Made by a program: the position numbers and the translations under genes. Shown here piece by piece: positions 1-6,532 of a stretch of 7,751 nt of DNA (the stretch's first letter is position 1; every line of letters begins with the position of its first letter). The notes under the pieces are model-generated. The model was not told where the DNA came from and ran no database searches. It saw only the letters and a list, made by a program, of their open reading frames with translations. The DNA is taken from the NCBI GenBank assembly GCA_017550445.1, contig JAFZOV010000065.1, positions 1-7,751 of the forward strand, read 5' to 3'. This DNA comes from Fibrobacter sp. Lineage in GTDB: Bacteria; Fibrobacterota; Fibrobacteria; Fibrobacterales; Fibrobacteraceae.

Positions 1-139
1 CACCGACGTTTGCCCATTCGGCGTTCACGTCGAAACCGAACTTCTTGGAAACCACGTCCAGCACGCGGACAGCTTCTTTCATCACTTCGGGGCCGATACC
101 GTCGCCCGGAAGCACTGCAATCTTGTAATTCTTGCTCAT
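1..139 (-). CDS. leuB: 3-isopropylmalate dehydrogenase, N-terminal part (cut by window edge)
   Basis: Only the first 46 codons are present. The translation begins [20 protein letters not shown], the N-terminal signature of the isocitrate/isopropylmalate dehydrogenase family: a short first beta strand, then the P-G-D-G-I-G-P-E loop. Family knowledge: LeuB is a cytoplasmic NAD-dependent enzyme that oxidises and decarboxylates 3-isopropylmalate in leucine synthesis. The start at 139 is supported by an AAGGA Shine-Dalgarno at 146-150, six bases upstream. The gene lies 128 bases downstream of xerD on the same strand. Isocitrate, tartrate or homoisocitrate dehydrogenases share this N-terminus, so the exact substrate is inferred from how closely this stretch resembles LeuB; the substrate-determining residues lie outside the window. 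Confidence 0.85.
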   Translation of the reverse strand, partial: MSKNYKIAVLPGDGIGPEVMKEAVRVLDVVSKKFGFDVNAEWANVG

Positions 140-207
140 TGCGAGTCCTTTGTTAAATTTTGAACGCGCAAAAAATAGTAAAATTATTTCCCGCCCATTT
201 CCTGTGA

Positions 208-242
208 GCCGAAAGAGCCTTGTCTTAACAAGGCTTGTCGGC
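208..242. other. Long hairpin between xerD and leuB
   Basis: A perfect 8-bp stem (AGCCTTGT 216-223 with ACAAGGCT 228-235, loop CTTA) is extended by an outer 5-bp stem (GCCGA 208-212 with TCGGC 238-242) across a small internal loop. It lies 26 bases past the xerD stop. No T-run follows directly on the minus strand; the bases there read CACAGGAAATG. It could be a weak terminator, an mRNA-stabilising 3' hairpin or a processing site between xerD and leuB. Confidence 0.5.
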
Positions 243-267
243 GAGAGCACGGGCCAATCGTATTGTC

Positions 268-1170
268 CTACTTAAGTTTAGCCCGTGCGGTCTCTCTAGG
301 GTGATATGCCCGGTGTTCCTGCTTGATGAATTCTTTGTCGATGTGCGTGTAGATTTGTGTGGTGCTGATGTCGGCGTGGCCCAAAAGTTCCTGCAATACG
401 CGCAGGTCCATGCCGGCTTCGAGGCAGTGGGTGGCAAAGCTGTGCCGGAAGGTGTGTGGCGAAACATTTTTCGAAAGGTGCGCCGTGTGCAGCTGCACGA
501 TTTTCCAGGCCCCCATGCGGGTCATGGGCTTGCCGCGGGAATTGAGAATTATGTTGTCTGTAGTCGGGTGCGTAAGCGGGCGGCCAAGCTCGATCCAGGC
601 CTTTAGATTCTCTTTCGCCTTGCTGCCGAGCGGTACCAGGCGCTGCTTGTTGCCCTTGCCGATAGGCGTGAGCCATTCGTTGTCCAGGTCCAGCTGCGAG
701 AGCTTGATGCCGAGAGTTTCCGAGATGCGGAGGCCTGCGCTGTACATGAGTTCAAACAGGGCCGTGTCGCGCAGCGGGTTCTTGCCGTTCGCTGCACTTT
801 CAAAAACGCTGTCGACTTCTTCGCGGGTCAGGTACTGCGGCAAATAATGCCCGAGTTTCGGGCGGTCGAGCATCGATTCGGTGCTGAAGTCGTATTCGCC
901 CTGGTTCTGCATGTACTTGAGGAACCCGCGCAGGCTCGAAAAATGCCTTGCGATAGAGGTGGGGGAGTATTCTTCCTGCCCCGCGGTAAGCGTCAGGAAC
1001 TCGTCCAACTTTTCGGGCGTTAACTCCTTGAGGTCTATATCGTTATCGTCAAGCCAGCCGATAAAATGCCGCAAGTCTTCTTGGTAGCTTTGAATCGTCG
1101 CAGGGGAGAGGTTCCGCTCCACCCCTAAAAATGCCAAGTAGGCATCCATGCGATTCAAATTCAGGCTCAT
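268..1170 (-). CDS. xerD: Tyrosine recombinase of the XerC/XerD family
   Basis: A 300-residue cytoplasmic site-specific recombinase that, by family, resolves chromosome dimers at dif at the division septum. Residues 1-95 form the SAM-like core-binding domain, with the family's usual start (about 10 residues ahead of Y11-L12). Residues 110-290 form the catalytic domain. All six catalytic positions are visible: R148 in SAGLRISE, K172 in GKGNKQR, H239 and R242 in SPHTFRH, H265 in LLGH, and nucleophile Y274 in TTQIYTH. R148 and K172 fall at the same numbers as in E. coli XerD, and the length is typical, so the protein looks intact. No Shine-Dalgarno precedes the ATG, but a TATATT box lies six bases upstream (possible leaderless mRNA). 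No excisionase or att-like repeats are nearby, so this reads as the housekeeping Xer and not an island integrase. The choice of XerD over XerC is by resemblance only. Confidence 0.9.
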   Translation of the reverse strand: MSLNLNRMDAYLAFLGVERNLSPATIQSYQEDLRHFIGWLDDNDIDLKELTPEKLDEFLTLTAGQEEYSPTSIARHFSSLRGFLKYMQNQGEYDFSTESMLDRPKLGHYLPQYLTREEVDSVFESAANGKNPLRDTALFELMYSAGLRISETLGIKLSQLDLDNEWLTPIGKGNKQRLVPLGSKAKENLKAWIELGRPLTHPTTDNIILNSRGKPMTRMGAWKIVQLHTAHLSKNVSPHTFRHSFATHCLEAGMDLRVLQELLGHADISTTQIYTHIDKEFIKQEHRAYHPRETARAKLK

Positions 1171-1176
1171 GCAAAA

Positions 1177-1182
1177 AATATA
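1177..1182 (-). promoter_or_regulatory. Possible xerD -10 box placing transcription start at the ATG
   Basis: On the minus strand TATATT ends exactly six bases (TTTTGC) before the xerD ATG, so a start at +7 would be the A of the initiation codon. No ribosome-binding site is visible and the upstream bases are almost pure A/T. There is no recognisable -35 at 17-18 bases and no extended -10 TG, so this is only a candidate. Confidence 0.3.
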
Positions 1183-1211
1183 GTTTTTTTTGAAAAAATA
1201 CTCTTTTCCCC

Positions 1212-1240
1212 TTGACAGCGGCCCATTTTAATTCTATAAT
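1212..1240 (+). promoter_or_regulatory. Consensus sigma-70 promoter for tRNA-Lys
   Basis: TTGACA at 1212-1217 and TATAAT at 1235-1240 are separated by exactly 17 bases, a perfect match to the housekeeping promoter consensus. Transcription would start near 1247, about 16 bases before the mature tRNA 5' end at 1263. It fits a strongly expressed stable-RNA gene. Confidence 0.92.
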
Positions 1241-1262
1241 TGAGCGCGTCCTAAGCGACTAT

Positions 1263-1335
<73 letters not shown>

Positions 1336-1338
1336 CTT

Positions 1339-1368
1339 AAAACCGTCTCCATCTCGAGGCGGTTTTTT
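1339..1368 (+). terminator. Rho-independent terminator of tRNA-Lys
   Basis: The 11-base arm AAAACCGTCTC (1339-1349) pairs with GAGGCGGTTTT (1356-1366), with one T-G pair, across a 6-base loop. The run of T continues to 1368. It starts four bases after the mature tRNA. Confidence 0.9.
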
Positions 1369-1483
1369 CATTTTCGCGCTGTTTTCGTTGTTTACAACAA
1401 TATTATTATTTTCGCATAACCATGTTCCATATAAAAATGCTATATTGGAGATGTAAAAATTTGTTTTTGAGGAATTTGGATTA

Positions 1484-2407
1484 ATGAAAATTGTTCTGCC
1501 CGTCGCCGGTAACGGACTGCGTCTGCGGCCCTACACCGAAAATGTGCCGAAATGCCTGCTTCCTGTAGCTGGCAAGACTATTTTGGATTGGATTGTTGAT
1601 GATTCCCTGAGCTTAAAGCCCTCGGAAACGATTTTTATTACTGGCTATAAGGCTGAAGCTGTAGACTCTTTTTTGACGAAACGGCCTGCTTGGGGCAAAA
1701 CCCGCACCGTAATCCAGTCCGATCCACAGGGTCTAGGCGAAGCTATCAGTCTCGCTTTGCCCTTTGTGAGCGATGATGAACCGCTTTTGATTATTTTGGG
1801 CGATACCCTTTTCGAAGCTGACCTTTCGATTCTGCATAATGTGGACGAAAATATCCTTTACACCTACAAGGTCGAAGATCCTCGCCGTTTTGGCGTGGCT
1901 GTGACTGACGGTACCGGTCGTATTTTACGTCTGGTGGAAAAGCCGCAGGAATTTGTGTCTGATGAAGCCATTGTGGGTATCTACTATATCAAGGATACTA
2001 AGGCCCTTAAGCAGTGCCTTAAGTTCCTGATGGATAACAATATTCGTACCAAGAACGAATTCCAGCTGACAGATGCCCTGCAGATGATGCTCGAAAAGGG
2101 CTGCAAGTTCCGTACCGCCCCGGTACAAAAGTGGCTGGACTGCGGCCTTGCAGAAACGCTTCTTGAAACAAACGCCCATGTGCTCAAGCGCATCGACAAT
2201 TCCGCCTCGGTGAATTTGCCGGGTGTGAAGGTTATAGCTCCGTGCTATATCGCCAAGGGGGCGACAATCGAAAACAGCACCATCGGACCGAACGTGTCTG
2301 TGGGCGAGGGCTGCGTCGTCAAGAATTCTACCGTAAGCAACGCCGTCCTGTGGGACGCTGTTACCGTTGATGGCAAGACGCTCGACAACGTGATTGTCCA
2401 CGAGTAA
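1484..2407 (+). CDS. Sugar-phosphate nucleotidyltransferase with left-handed beta-helix tail
   Basis: A 307-residue cytoplasmic enzyme that, by family, joins an NTP to a sugar-1-phosphate to give an NDP-sugar and pyrophosphate, supplying cell-surface polysaccharide synthesis. Residues 1-235 form the Rossmann-type catalytic domain. The nucleotide loop VAGNGLRLRPYT (7-18) is followed by PKCLLPVAGK (22-31) with the conserved lysine. QGLGEAI (82-88) contacts base and sugar, GDT (106-108) holds a metal-binding aspartate, and EKP (152-154), NEFQLTDAL (191-199) and WLDCG (217-221) follow. From about 243 hexapeptide-like turns (VIAPCYI, ATIEN, STIGPN, VSVGEG) form a short beta-helix, as in GlmU-like and bifunctional archaeal enzymes. 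The tail is too short for a confident acetyltransferase, so it may serve oligomerisation. The start has GAGGA at 1469-1473, ten bases upstream. No clear promoter is visible in 1369-1468 beyond A/T-rich sequence. The gene is monocistronic. Base and sugar specificity (dTTP/glucose-1-P or other) cannot be read from sequence alone. Confidence 0.85.
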   Translation: MKIVLPVAGNGLRLRPYTENVPKCLLPVAGKTILDWIVDDSLSLKPSETIFITGYKAEAVDSFLTKRPAWGKTRTVIQSDPQGLGEAISLALPFVSDDEPLLIILGDTLFEADLSILHNVDENILYTYKVEDPRRFGVAVTDGTGRILRLVEKPQEFVSDEAIVGIYYIKDTKALKQCLKFLMDNNIRTKNEFQLTDALQMMLEKGCKFRTAPVQKWLDCGLAETLLETNAHVLKRIDNSASVNLPGVKVIAPCYIAKGATIENSTIGPNVSVGEGCVVKNSTVSNAVLWDAVTVDGKTLDNVIVHE

Positions 2408-2449
2408 GCCAAATGACTTTACGCTAAATTGCATTACGCTAAAAATTTT

Positions 2450-2476
2450 AAAAGCACCCTTTCGAGGGTGCTTTTT
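2450..2476. terminator. Bidirectional terminator between convergent genes
   Basis: AAAAGCACCCT (2450-2460) and AGGGTGCTTTT (2465-2475) form a perfect 11-bp stem with a TTCG tetraloop, followed on the plus strand by a T-run to 2476. On the minus strand the stem is also flanked by T-rich sequence. It lies between the nucleotidyltransferase stop (2407) and the lipoprotein stop (2486), so it can end both transcripts. Confidence 0.93.
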
Positions 2477-2485
2477 CTGTGAGCT

Positions 2486-5056
2486 TTATTTTGAGTCTTT
2501 CACGCAACGGACGTTTAGACCGGTTTCCTTGGTAAAGCGGTATCCAGCCGGCGAATTCCGCACGACAGTGTTTCCGACTATTTCAAAGTGATGGATGTTG
2601 CTAGAGCTGTAATACTCTGAAGGTATGGTGGAGGCTACATACTTGATATAGGCGTAAGCAGTATCTGCGTTTGTTAGCGAGGAATCTTTATACCAGAGCC
2701 CTGCAAGACGGCGGTCGTAATCGAATGTGCCGTTGTCTGTGCGTATGCCTGTACCTCTGAGTTCGAATATGGTGACTCCATAGCTACTACCCCCATAGGG
2801 GTCCTGTTGCCAGTAGTCAAGGTCGCGTATTTCGGTGTAAGCCAGTGAGCTTAACAAGTCGCGGTACTCATAGGCATCGGGGAGATGCCAGCCTGTAGGA
2901 CATGCCGTTTTTGCAGCATCCCATGTGTAGAGTCGACCGTAGGTGTCGCAATTCCGGTCTATATTCTGATAGCACCAGCTATTTGTTGCATTGTAGTTCA
3001 GGTTGTCGATCATCCAGGTCTGTTCGCCCACCTTAAGGGCCCTGTAGCTTTTTTGGTCACGAGAGTCTTTCAGGTATGTATAATCCAATGACCATGTACC
3101 GCCTGAGCAGATGTAGGTATATTCGCCGTAAGTGATTTTTTCACTGCAGGGAGTTACTTCGAACTTTTCCTTTAATGAAATGTTTCTCCATGCGCCGTTT
3201 TCGCATTTCTTGAAACCAACGATTTTCCCTTCTCTTTTTTGGGTACACATGCCTTTTTTGAGTACGATTGAATCGAGCGAAACCCAACTTCTGTTTTGGC
3301 ATTGGTAGAGTTGGGTCATTTCCTCGTCGCATCCGATGTTTCCTTCGCCGCCGCTTACACCGCAATACTGTACGCTGGTTCCGACGACCATGGACCATTT
3401 GCCCTCGCTACACATAAGGAAGACCGGCTTACCCTTCATAAAGGTGCTGTCGTTGTCTGCGTTGCAGGGGGTGGTGTACATGATGTAAGCGTTTTCGTTG
3501 GAGGTTGCCCAACCGGTTGATTTACATTCGTAATAATTCGAACCTTTTTTTATGACTTCGCCGAGGTTCTTGTTGGTGCAGAATTTGCCGACGGTCTTTT
3601 CGAGCGAGTTGTAGGCTCTCCAGGAACCGTTGTCGCATACCTGGCCCACGACCATGGTATCCTGGGTGGTAGCGTCGCACTCTAGCCCGAATTGCTCCTT
3701 GATAGTCATTCGAACCCATTGGTATGTGTCACTTATCTTTTTGCATTCGTAACCCAGGGAATCCTTGTTGGGGTATATCCTATGGCTCAGGCTGTCTACG
3801 ATGCACAACCCGTAATAGTAGGAGAGAGAATCGATAGTAGTCCATTGGTAATTAATACATGCGTAGTATGTCCTGGGGCTTGTAGTCCTGTAGGTCGAAC
3901 CATTGTTTTTCTTGGTGCAGTAGGCCATGCTGCTGACGGGCGGTTCCGGAAGAACGTTCCACTTGAGGTTGTAGCAGGCGTAGAGTTTGCTGTCGTAAGA
4001 GTATGTGATATCTTTGAGAGAGTCGGTGCAGGCTCCGTAATATTCCTCGGCAGTGGCCAAGCGCCAGGTTCCCTTGTCGCAGACGTATTTGTAGCTGCCC
4101 GAGGTTCTGGTACTGTCCTGTTTTTTGGCGTTGCACAATCCGTAAGAGGTTTCGGCGGAGGTGGCCGTGCGCCAGGTGCCGCTTTCGCATACGTAGCTTG
4201 AACTTGAAATACGGAAGATACTGTCTGTCTTGGTGTTGTCACACTTGCCCAGAATATCGTCGGGTTTGGTGGTCGAGGTCCAGGCGTAATCCTTGCAGAT
4301 ATAGTAATAGCGGTTGTTTTCGTTCACGACTTCGCCGGAACGGCTCTTGGTGCAAATGCCGAATTCTTTTTCTTCCGAAGAGAGGGGGTTCCAATTGCCT
4401 TTGCGGCATACGTAGCTTTTTCCGCTGTAAAAAATAGAGTCTCCGGCATTGGCGTCTTTGCATTCTCCGAATACGTCTGTAACGGTCTGCTTTTCCCAGG
4501 ACAAGGAGTCGCATATATATGACACTCCGTTTGCCGTGGCGGTTTTACCCTGTTTGCTTTTTGTGCAAAAACCGACTCTTACCTCTATCTCGGTCATTTC
4601 GCGCCATTCTTCGTCTTGGCAGACGTAGAGGAAGTTTCTGAAGTATGAAGTCCATTCGTTTTTTTCGTTGCATTCAGGAATCTTGTGGACTTCCTGGAAC
4701 CATTTGCCGTACATGCAACGGTATAGTTTTTCGTTTTTTTGTACGTAAGCCTTGTCGTAGTCGGAACAGCTGTCAGGGAGATCCGAAAGATATTTGACGG
4801 TTGTATCTGCAGAGTAAAGCTGTTCTGTGCCGTTGAAATAGCTGCTTGAGCTCGAATGAACTTTGTCTACGCTAGAAGATGAGTTGTATTTGGAGCTTGA
4901 AGAGGAACTGTACTTGGCGCTAGAAGACAAGGACTGCTCGCTGCTGAACGGGTTGTCGAAAAGGTTGGTGCCGTAGTTGGAATCATCTCCGCCACATCCC
5001 ACCAGTGCGGTGGCCGTGAACAAGAATGCGTATACAAGGGCGGCAGGTAATCGCAT
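2486..5056 (-). CDS. FISUMP-domain lipoprotein with 16 Cys/Trp repeats
   Basis: An 856-residue surface lipoprotein. The start at 5056 is set by AGGAGG at 5061-5066; upstream in-frame TTG and ATG codons (5074, 5071) lie ahead of that ribosome site and are unlikely starts. Residues 1-20 form a type II signal peptide ending LVG, with lipidated C21. Residues 39-72 are a poly-serine linker typical of Fibrobacter exported proteins. Residues 97-660 hold 16 degenerate repeats of about 33-40 residues, each beginning at a Cys and containing a Y-x-C-x(2-3)-G-x-W-like core. Residues 663-856 are a FISUMP domain, with VGEQTWMIDNLNY near its start, CPTGWHLPDAYEYRDLL in the middle and GLNVRCVKD at the end. 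FISUMP is a large paralogous family of unknown function, probably in cell-surface or fibre-adhesion roles. The gene stands alone between a shared terminator and tRNA-Asp. Ligand and role are unknown. Confidence 0.9.
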   Translation of the reverse strand: MRLPAALVYAFLFTATALVGCGGDDSNYGTNLFDNPFSSEQSLSSSAKYSSSSSSKYNSSSSVDKVHSSSSSYFNGTEQLYSADTTVKYLSDLPDSCSDYDKAYVQKNEKLYRCMYGKWFQEVHKIPECNEKNEWTSYFRNFLYVCQDEEWREMTEIEVRVGFCTKSKQGKTATANGVSYICDSLSWEKQTVTDVFGECKDANAGDSIFYSGKSYVCRKGNWNPLSSEEKEFGICTKSRSGEVVNENNRYYYICKDYAWTSTTKPDDILGKCDNTKTDSIFRISSSSYVCESGTWRTATSAETSYGLCNAKKQDSTRTSGSYKYVCDKGTWRLATAEEYYGACTDSLKDITYSYDSKLYACYNLKWNVLPEPPVSSMAYCTKKNNGSTYRTTSPRTYYACINYQWTTIDSLSYYYGLCIVDSLSHRIYPNKDSLGYECKKISDTYQWVRMTIKEQFGLECDATTQDTMVVGQVCDNGSWRAYNSLEKTVGKFCTNKNLGEVIKKGSNYYECKSTGWATSNENAYIMYTTPCNADNDSTFMKGKPVFLMCSEGKWSMVVGTSVQYCGVSGGEGNIGCDEEMTQLYQCQNRSWVSLDSIVLKKGMCTQKREGKIVGFKKCENGAWRNISLKEKFEVTPCSEKITYGEYTYICSGGTWSLDYTYLKDSRDQKSYRALKVGEQTWMIDNLNYNATNSWCYQNIDRNCDTYGRLYTWDAAKTACPTGWHLPDAYEYRDLLSSLAYTEIRDLDYWQQDPYGGSSYGVTIFELRGTGIRTDNGTFDYDRRLAGLWYKDSSLTNADTAYAYIKYVASTIPSEYYSSSNIHHFEIVGNTVVRNSPAGYRFTKETGLNVRCVKDSK

Positions 5057-5060
5057 AAAT

Positions 5061-5066
5061 CCTCCT
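5061..5066 (-). promoter_or_regulatory. Shine-Dalgarno fixing the lipoprotein start
   Basis: AGGAGG on the minus strand lies four bases before the ATG at 5056. It excludes the longer in-frame starts at 5071 and 5074, which would put it inside the coding region, and gives a signal peptide that begins normally with MRLPAAL. Confidence 0.85.
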
Positions 5067-5079
5067 AACATCAACGCAA

Positions 5080-5108
5080 ATAATAGAAATTAATTTGGAT
5101 GGGATAAA
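5080..5108 (-). promoter_or_regulatory. Possible promoter of the FISUMP lipoprotein gene
   Basis: On the minus strand TTTATC (5103-5108) and TATTAT (5080-5085) are 17 bases apart, between the tRNA-Asp terminator and the ribosome site. The -35 match is poor, but this short A/T-rich gap is the only place for a promoter if the tRNA terminator works. Confidence 0.3.
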
Positions 5109-5133
5109 CGAAAATGGATTTGCTCTTTAAACA

Positions 5134-5161
5134 AAAAAGACCTTCTTAAGAAGGTCTTTTT
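5134..5161 (-). terminator. Terminator of tRNA-Asp
   Basis: A perfect 12-bp stem (AAAAAGACCTTC 5134-5145 with GAAGGTCTTTTT 5150-5161, loop TTAA). On the minus strand it is followed by further T bases. It lies just downstream of the tRNA-Asp 3' end at 5164. Confidence 0.9.
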
Positions 5162-5163
5162 AG

Positions 5164-5239
5164 CGGGATAGACGAGGCTTGAACTCGCAACCTCCGGCGT
5201 GACAGGCCGGTGCTCTAACCAAAATTGAGCTACCACCCC
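5164..5239 (-). tRNA. tRNA-Asp(GTC)
   Basis: A 76-base cloverleaf read on the minus strand. Acceptor GGGGTGG pairs with CTATCCC using two G-U pairs. The D stem is GCTC/GAGC with an 11-base loop, and the anticodon stem is CCGGC/GCCGG with loop CTGTCAC, giving anticodon GTC. The T stem is GCGAG/CTCGT with one G-U pair and loop TTCAAGC. The discriminator is G, the expected aspartate identity base, and CCA is not encoded. The Levitt pair is A15-T48 here, against G15-C48 in the tRNA-Lys, a consistent covariation. Confidence 0.96.
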
Positions 5240-5278
5240 AGTGGTTTTGTTTAGTCAGTTTCCTAACCGAACGAGCCA

Positions 5279-5307
5279 AATATAAAAAGGTTAATCTCGC
5301 TTGTCAA
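5279..5307 (-). promoter_or_regulatory. Promoter of tRNA-Asp
   Basis: On the minus strand TTGACA (5302-5307) and TATATT (5279-5284) are separated by exactly 17 bases. Transcription would begin near 5272, about 33 bases before the mature tRNA. As in the tRNA-Lys promoter, the -35 box is consensus and preceded by C. Confidence 0.88.
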
Positions 5308-5355
5308 GGGATATTGGCAAAAAAAGTGGAAATTTGATGAAAAAGATGAACTTTT

Positions 5356-6249
5356 TTAGAACTGCACCCTGTAGGGGATAGCCTTGAATTGCTTACGACC
5401 CTTGGTGTCGAAGTAGTAATTGCGGCCGGGCAGCTTCATACGTGCGGCTGGGCGCTTGGCGATGGATGTCGTGTGGCCGTCAGTATAGACCATGAAATAC
5501 TGATACATCCATGTACCGCGTAATTCTTCGATGATAAATCCAGAATCAGTTTCCTTGATGGTATGGTTGTAGGATTGGACAATGTCACCATCATTGATTA
5601 CGTTTCCTTTTCCGTCTGTACAACTTCCATAACAATCCTGGGCTCGATAAAATTCATGACAGAAATGGTCGTTACCCTTGTCGGCCACAAAGAATCGGTA
5701 GTCTGCCGTATCCATCGGGGCTCCATCTTCTGATCCAAAGCTTAATCTGAACAAGGTGTCATTTTTAAGGAATAGTTCGATATGATCTTCGTAGGAGCCG
5801 CCTCGGCCTTCTTCAAAGGAATCGGTAATTAGGCCGTTTTTGAATAATTTGATTTTTTGTTTTGATATAAGCGGGTCGTCTTCGTCGTCAGGCTCGTCGG
5901 TAATGGCATCTATGAACGTTGTGTCGCCAATAACGCTCTTCTTGTAGGCGATGCTGCTATCGGCAGGGGAGCTGATGTCGTTTATCAGGTAAAAGTACAG
6001 GTTCGTATCCGATTGGAGTGGCCCCTCTTCGTTTGAGTTGGTTATATATAGAATTCTGTTTTCTTCACGAATCAACTTCATGCTTTCGAAAATTCCGTTA
6101 TCGCGGCTTTTGTATATGCTGTCAAGGATTGCTCCATCTACCTCAAAGAAAAGGCTGTATACGTTCTTGTAATACATCAAGAGCCCTTCCGTACAGGTAA
6201 TAGCATGGGCAGCCGCAGCCAACATTAAACTGAAAATAAAAAACTTCAT
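5356..6249 (-). CDS. Exported protein of unknown function
   Basis: I do not recognise this 297-residue protein. The start at 6249 is set by AGGAGG at 6254-6259; an in-frame codon 36 bases further upstream precedes that site and is rejected. Residues 1-16 (K2, then FFIFSLMLAAAA, then AHA) form a type I signal peptide with likely cleavage after A16, so the product is periplasmic, outer-membrane or secreted. The mature part is acidic, with a D/E cluster at 118-125, repeated short beta-like stretches rich in Y/F/T/D and no further membrane segment. Three cysteines cluster at 197, 206 and 210 and a fourth is at C19, allowing disulfides. The C-terminus (YYFDTKGRKQF, then IPYRVQF) vaguely resembles the D-x-x-GR pattern of sorting tails, but this is weak. 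The gene lies 64 bases after the three-gene operon on the same strand, behind a hairpin with a T-run, so it may be read through from that operon or have its own start. Confidence 0.75.
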   Translation of the reverse strand: MKFFIFSLMLAAAAHAITCTEGLLMYYKNVYSLFFEVDGAILDSIYKSRDNGIFESMKLIREENRILYITNSNEEGPLQSDTNLYFYLINDISSPADSSIAYKKSVIGDTTFIDAITDEPDDEDDPLISKQKIKLFKNGLITDSFEEGRGGSYEDHIELFLKNDTLFRLSFGSEDGAPMDTADYRFFVADKGNDHFCHEFYRAQDCYGSCTDGKGNVINDGDIVQSYNHTIKETDSGFIIEELRGTWMYQYFMVYTDGHTTSIAKRPAARMKLPGRNYYFDTKGRKQFKAIPYRVQF

Positions 6250-6253
6250 GTTT

Positions 6254-6259
6254 CCTCCT
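6254..6259 (-). promoter_or_regulatory. Shine-Dalgarno fixing the exported-protein start
   Basis: AGGAGG four bases before the ATG at 6249, within GAGGAGGAAAC. It selects the start that gives a clean signal peptide. Confidence 0.85.
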
Positions 6260-6276
6260 CTTTTTTGATAAAATAT

Positions 6277-6303
6277 AAAAAACACCCCGCCACTTTGGGG
6301 GGG
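6277..6303 (-). terminator. Probable terminator after the three-gene operon
   Basis: On the minus strand a run of seven C (6297-6303) can pair with GGGG (6285-6288) across an 8-base loop, and six T follow at 6277-6282. The stem is short (4 G-C pairs) but is followed by a classic T-run, 10 bases past the last stop codon. Termination may be partial. Confidence 0.5.
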
Positions 6304-6313
6304 AGGCTTTCCC

Positions 6314-6532
6314 CTATGCCAGTGCTCTTAATTTTTCCTGTTCGTATTCGCCCACAATGTAATCGGGACCATTTTCCCACAAACCCGTTTCCTTGTCAAA
6401 AAGGCATTCGGCTGTCGTTGATTCCATAAAATCCGCAATGGCGGTTGTCATATCGCAATTCTTCTTGTCCATCAGTTCGCGGATTGACATCTGCGCAAGC
6501 AGGCACATGGCAAATTCAATCTTATTTTCCAT
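6314..6532 (-). CDS. Small protein with ETGLW motif, third gene of the DUF3990 operon
   Basis: A 72-residue cytoplasmic protein with no signal or membrane segment. Residues 1-40 look helical: M1-E20, then D29-S38, whose ADFMES resembles the 'FM.S.T' stretch of small proteins found next to DUF3990 genes. A conserved-looking turn follows, CLFDKETGLWENGPDYIVGEY (43-63, key residues D46, E48, T49, G50, L51, W52, G55, P56). The ATG at 6532 lies inside the last codons of the middle gene (11-base overlap) and uses AGAGG in that gene as its ribosome site, so translation is coupled. By context it could be an antitoxin, adaptor or chaperone for the DUF3990 protein. I recall such small ETGL-type genes beside DUF3990/DUF3791 but cannot name the family securely. 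Confidence 0.8.
   Translation of the reverse strand: MENKIEFAMCLLAQMSIRELMDKKNCDMTTAIADFMESTTAECLFDKETGLWENGPDYIVGEYEQEKLRALA

Noticed and set aside
235..847. Plus-strand frames opposite xerD
   Set aside because: They are antisense to an intact recombinase with all catalytic residues and have no ribosome sites.
2419..2443. Direct repeat TTACGCTAAA (2419-2428 and 2434-2443) after the nucleotidyltransferase
   Set aside because: Two short copies in A/T-rich DNA just before a terminator; no associated gene or symmetry, so chance or slippage is sufficient.
3692..4242. Long frames of 148-169 codons on both strands inside the lipoprotein gene
   Set aside because: They are shadows of the repetitive Cys/Trp region; their translations lack any family features, and the real frame has a signal peptide, repeats and a FISUMP domain.
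6250..6285. Longer N-terminus for the exported protein, starting 36 bases upstream
   Set aside because: It would place the AGGAGG ribosome site inside the gene and bury the signal peptide behind 12 residues.
6297..6303. Run of seven G as a possible sequencing error or phase-variable tract
   Set aside because: It lies outside coding sequence and forms the 5' arm of a plausible terminator; no frame depends on its length.
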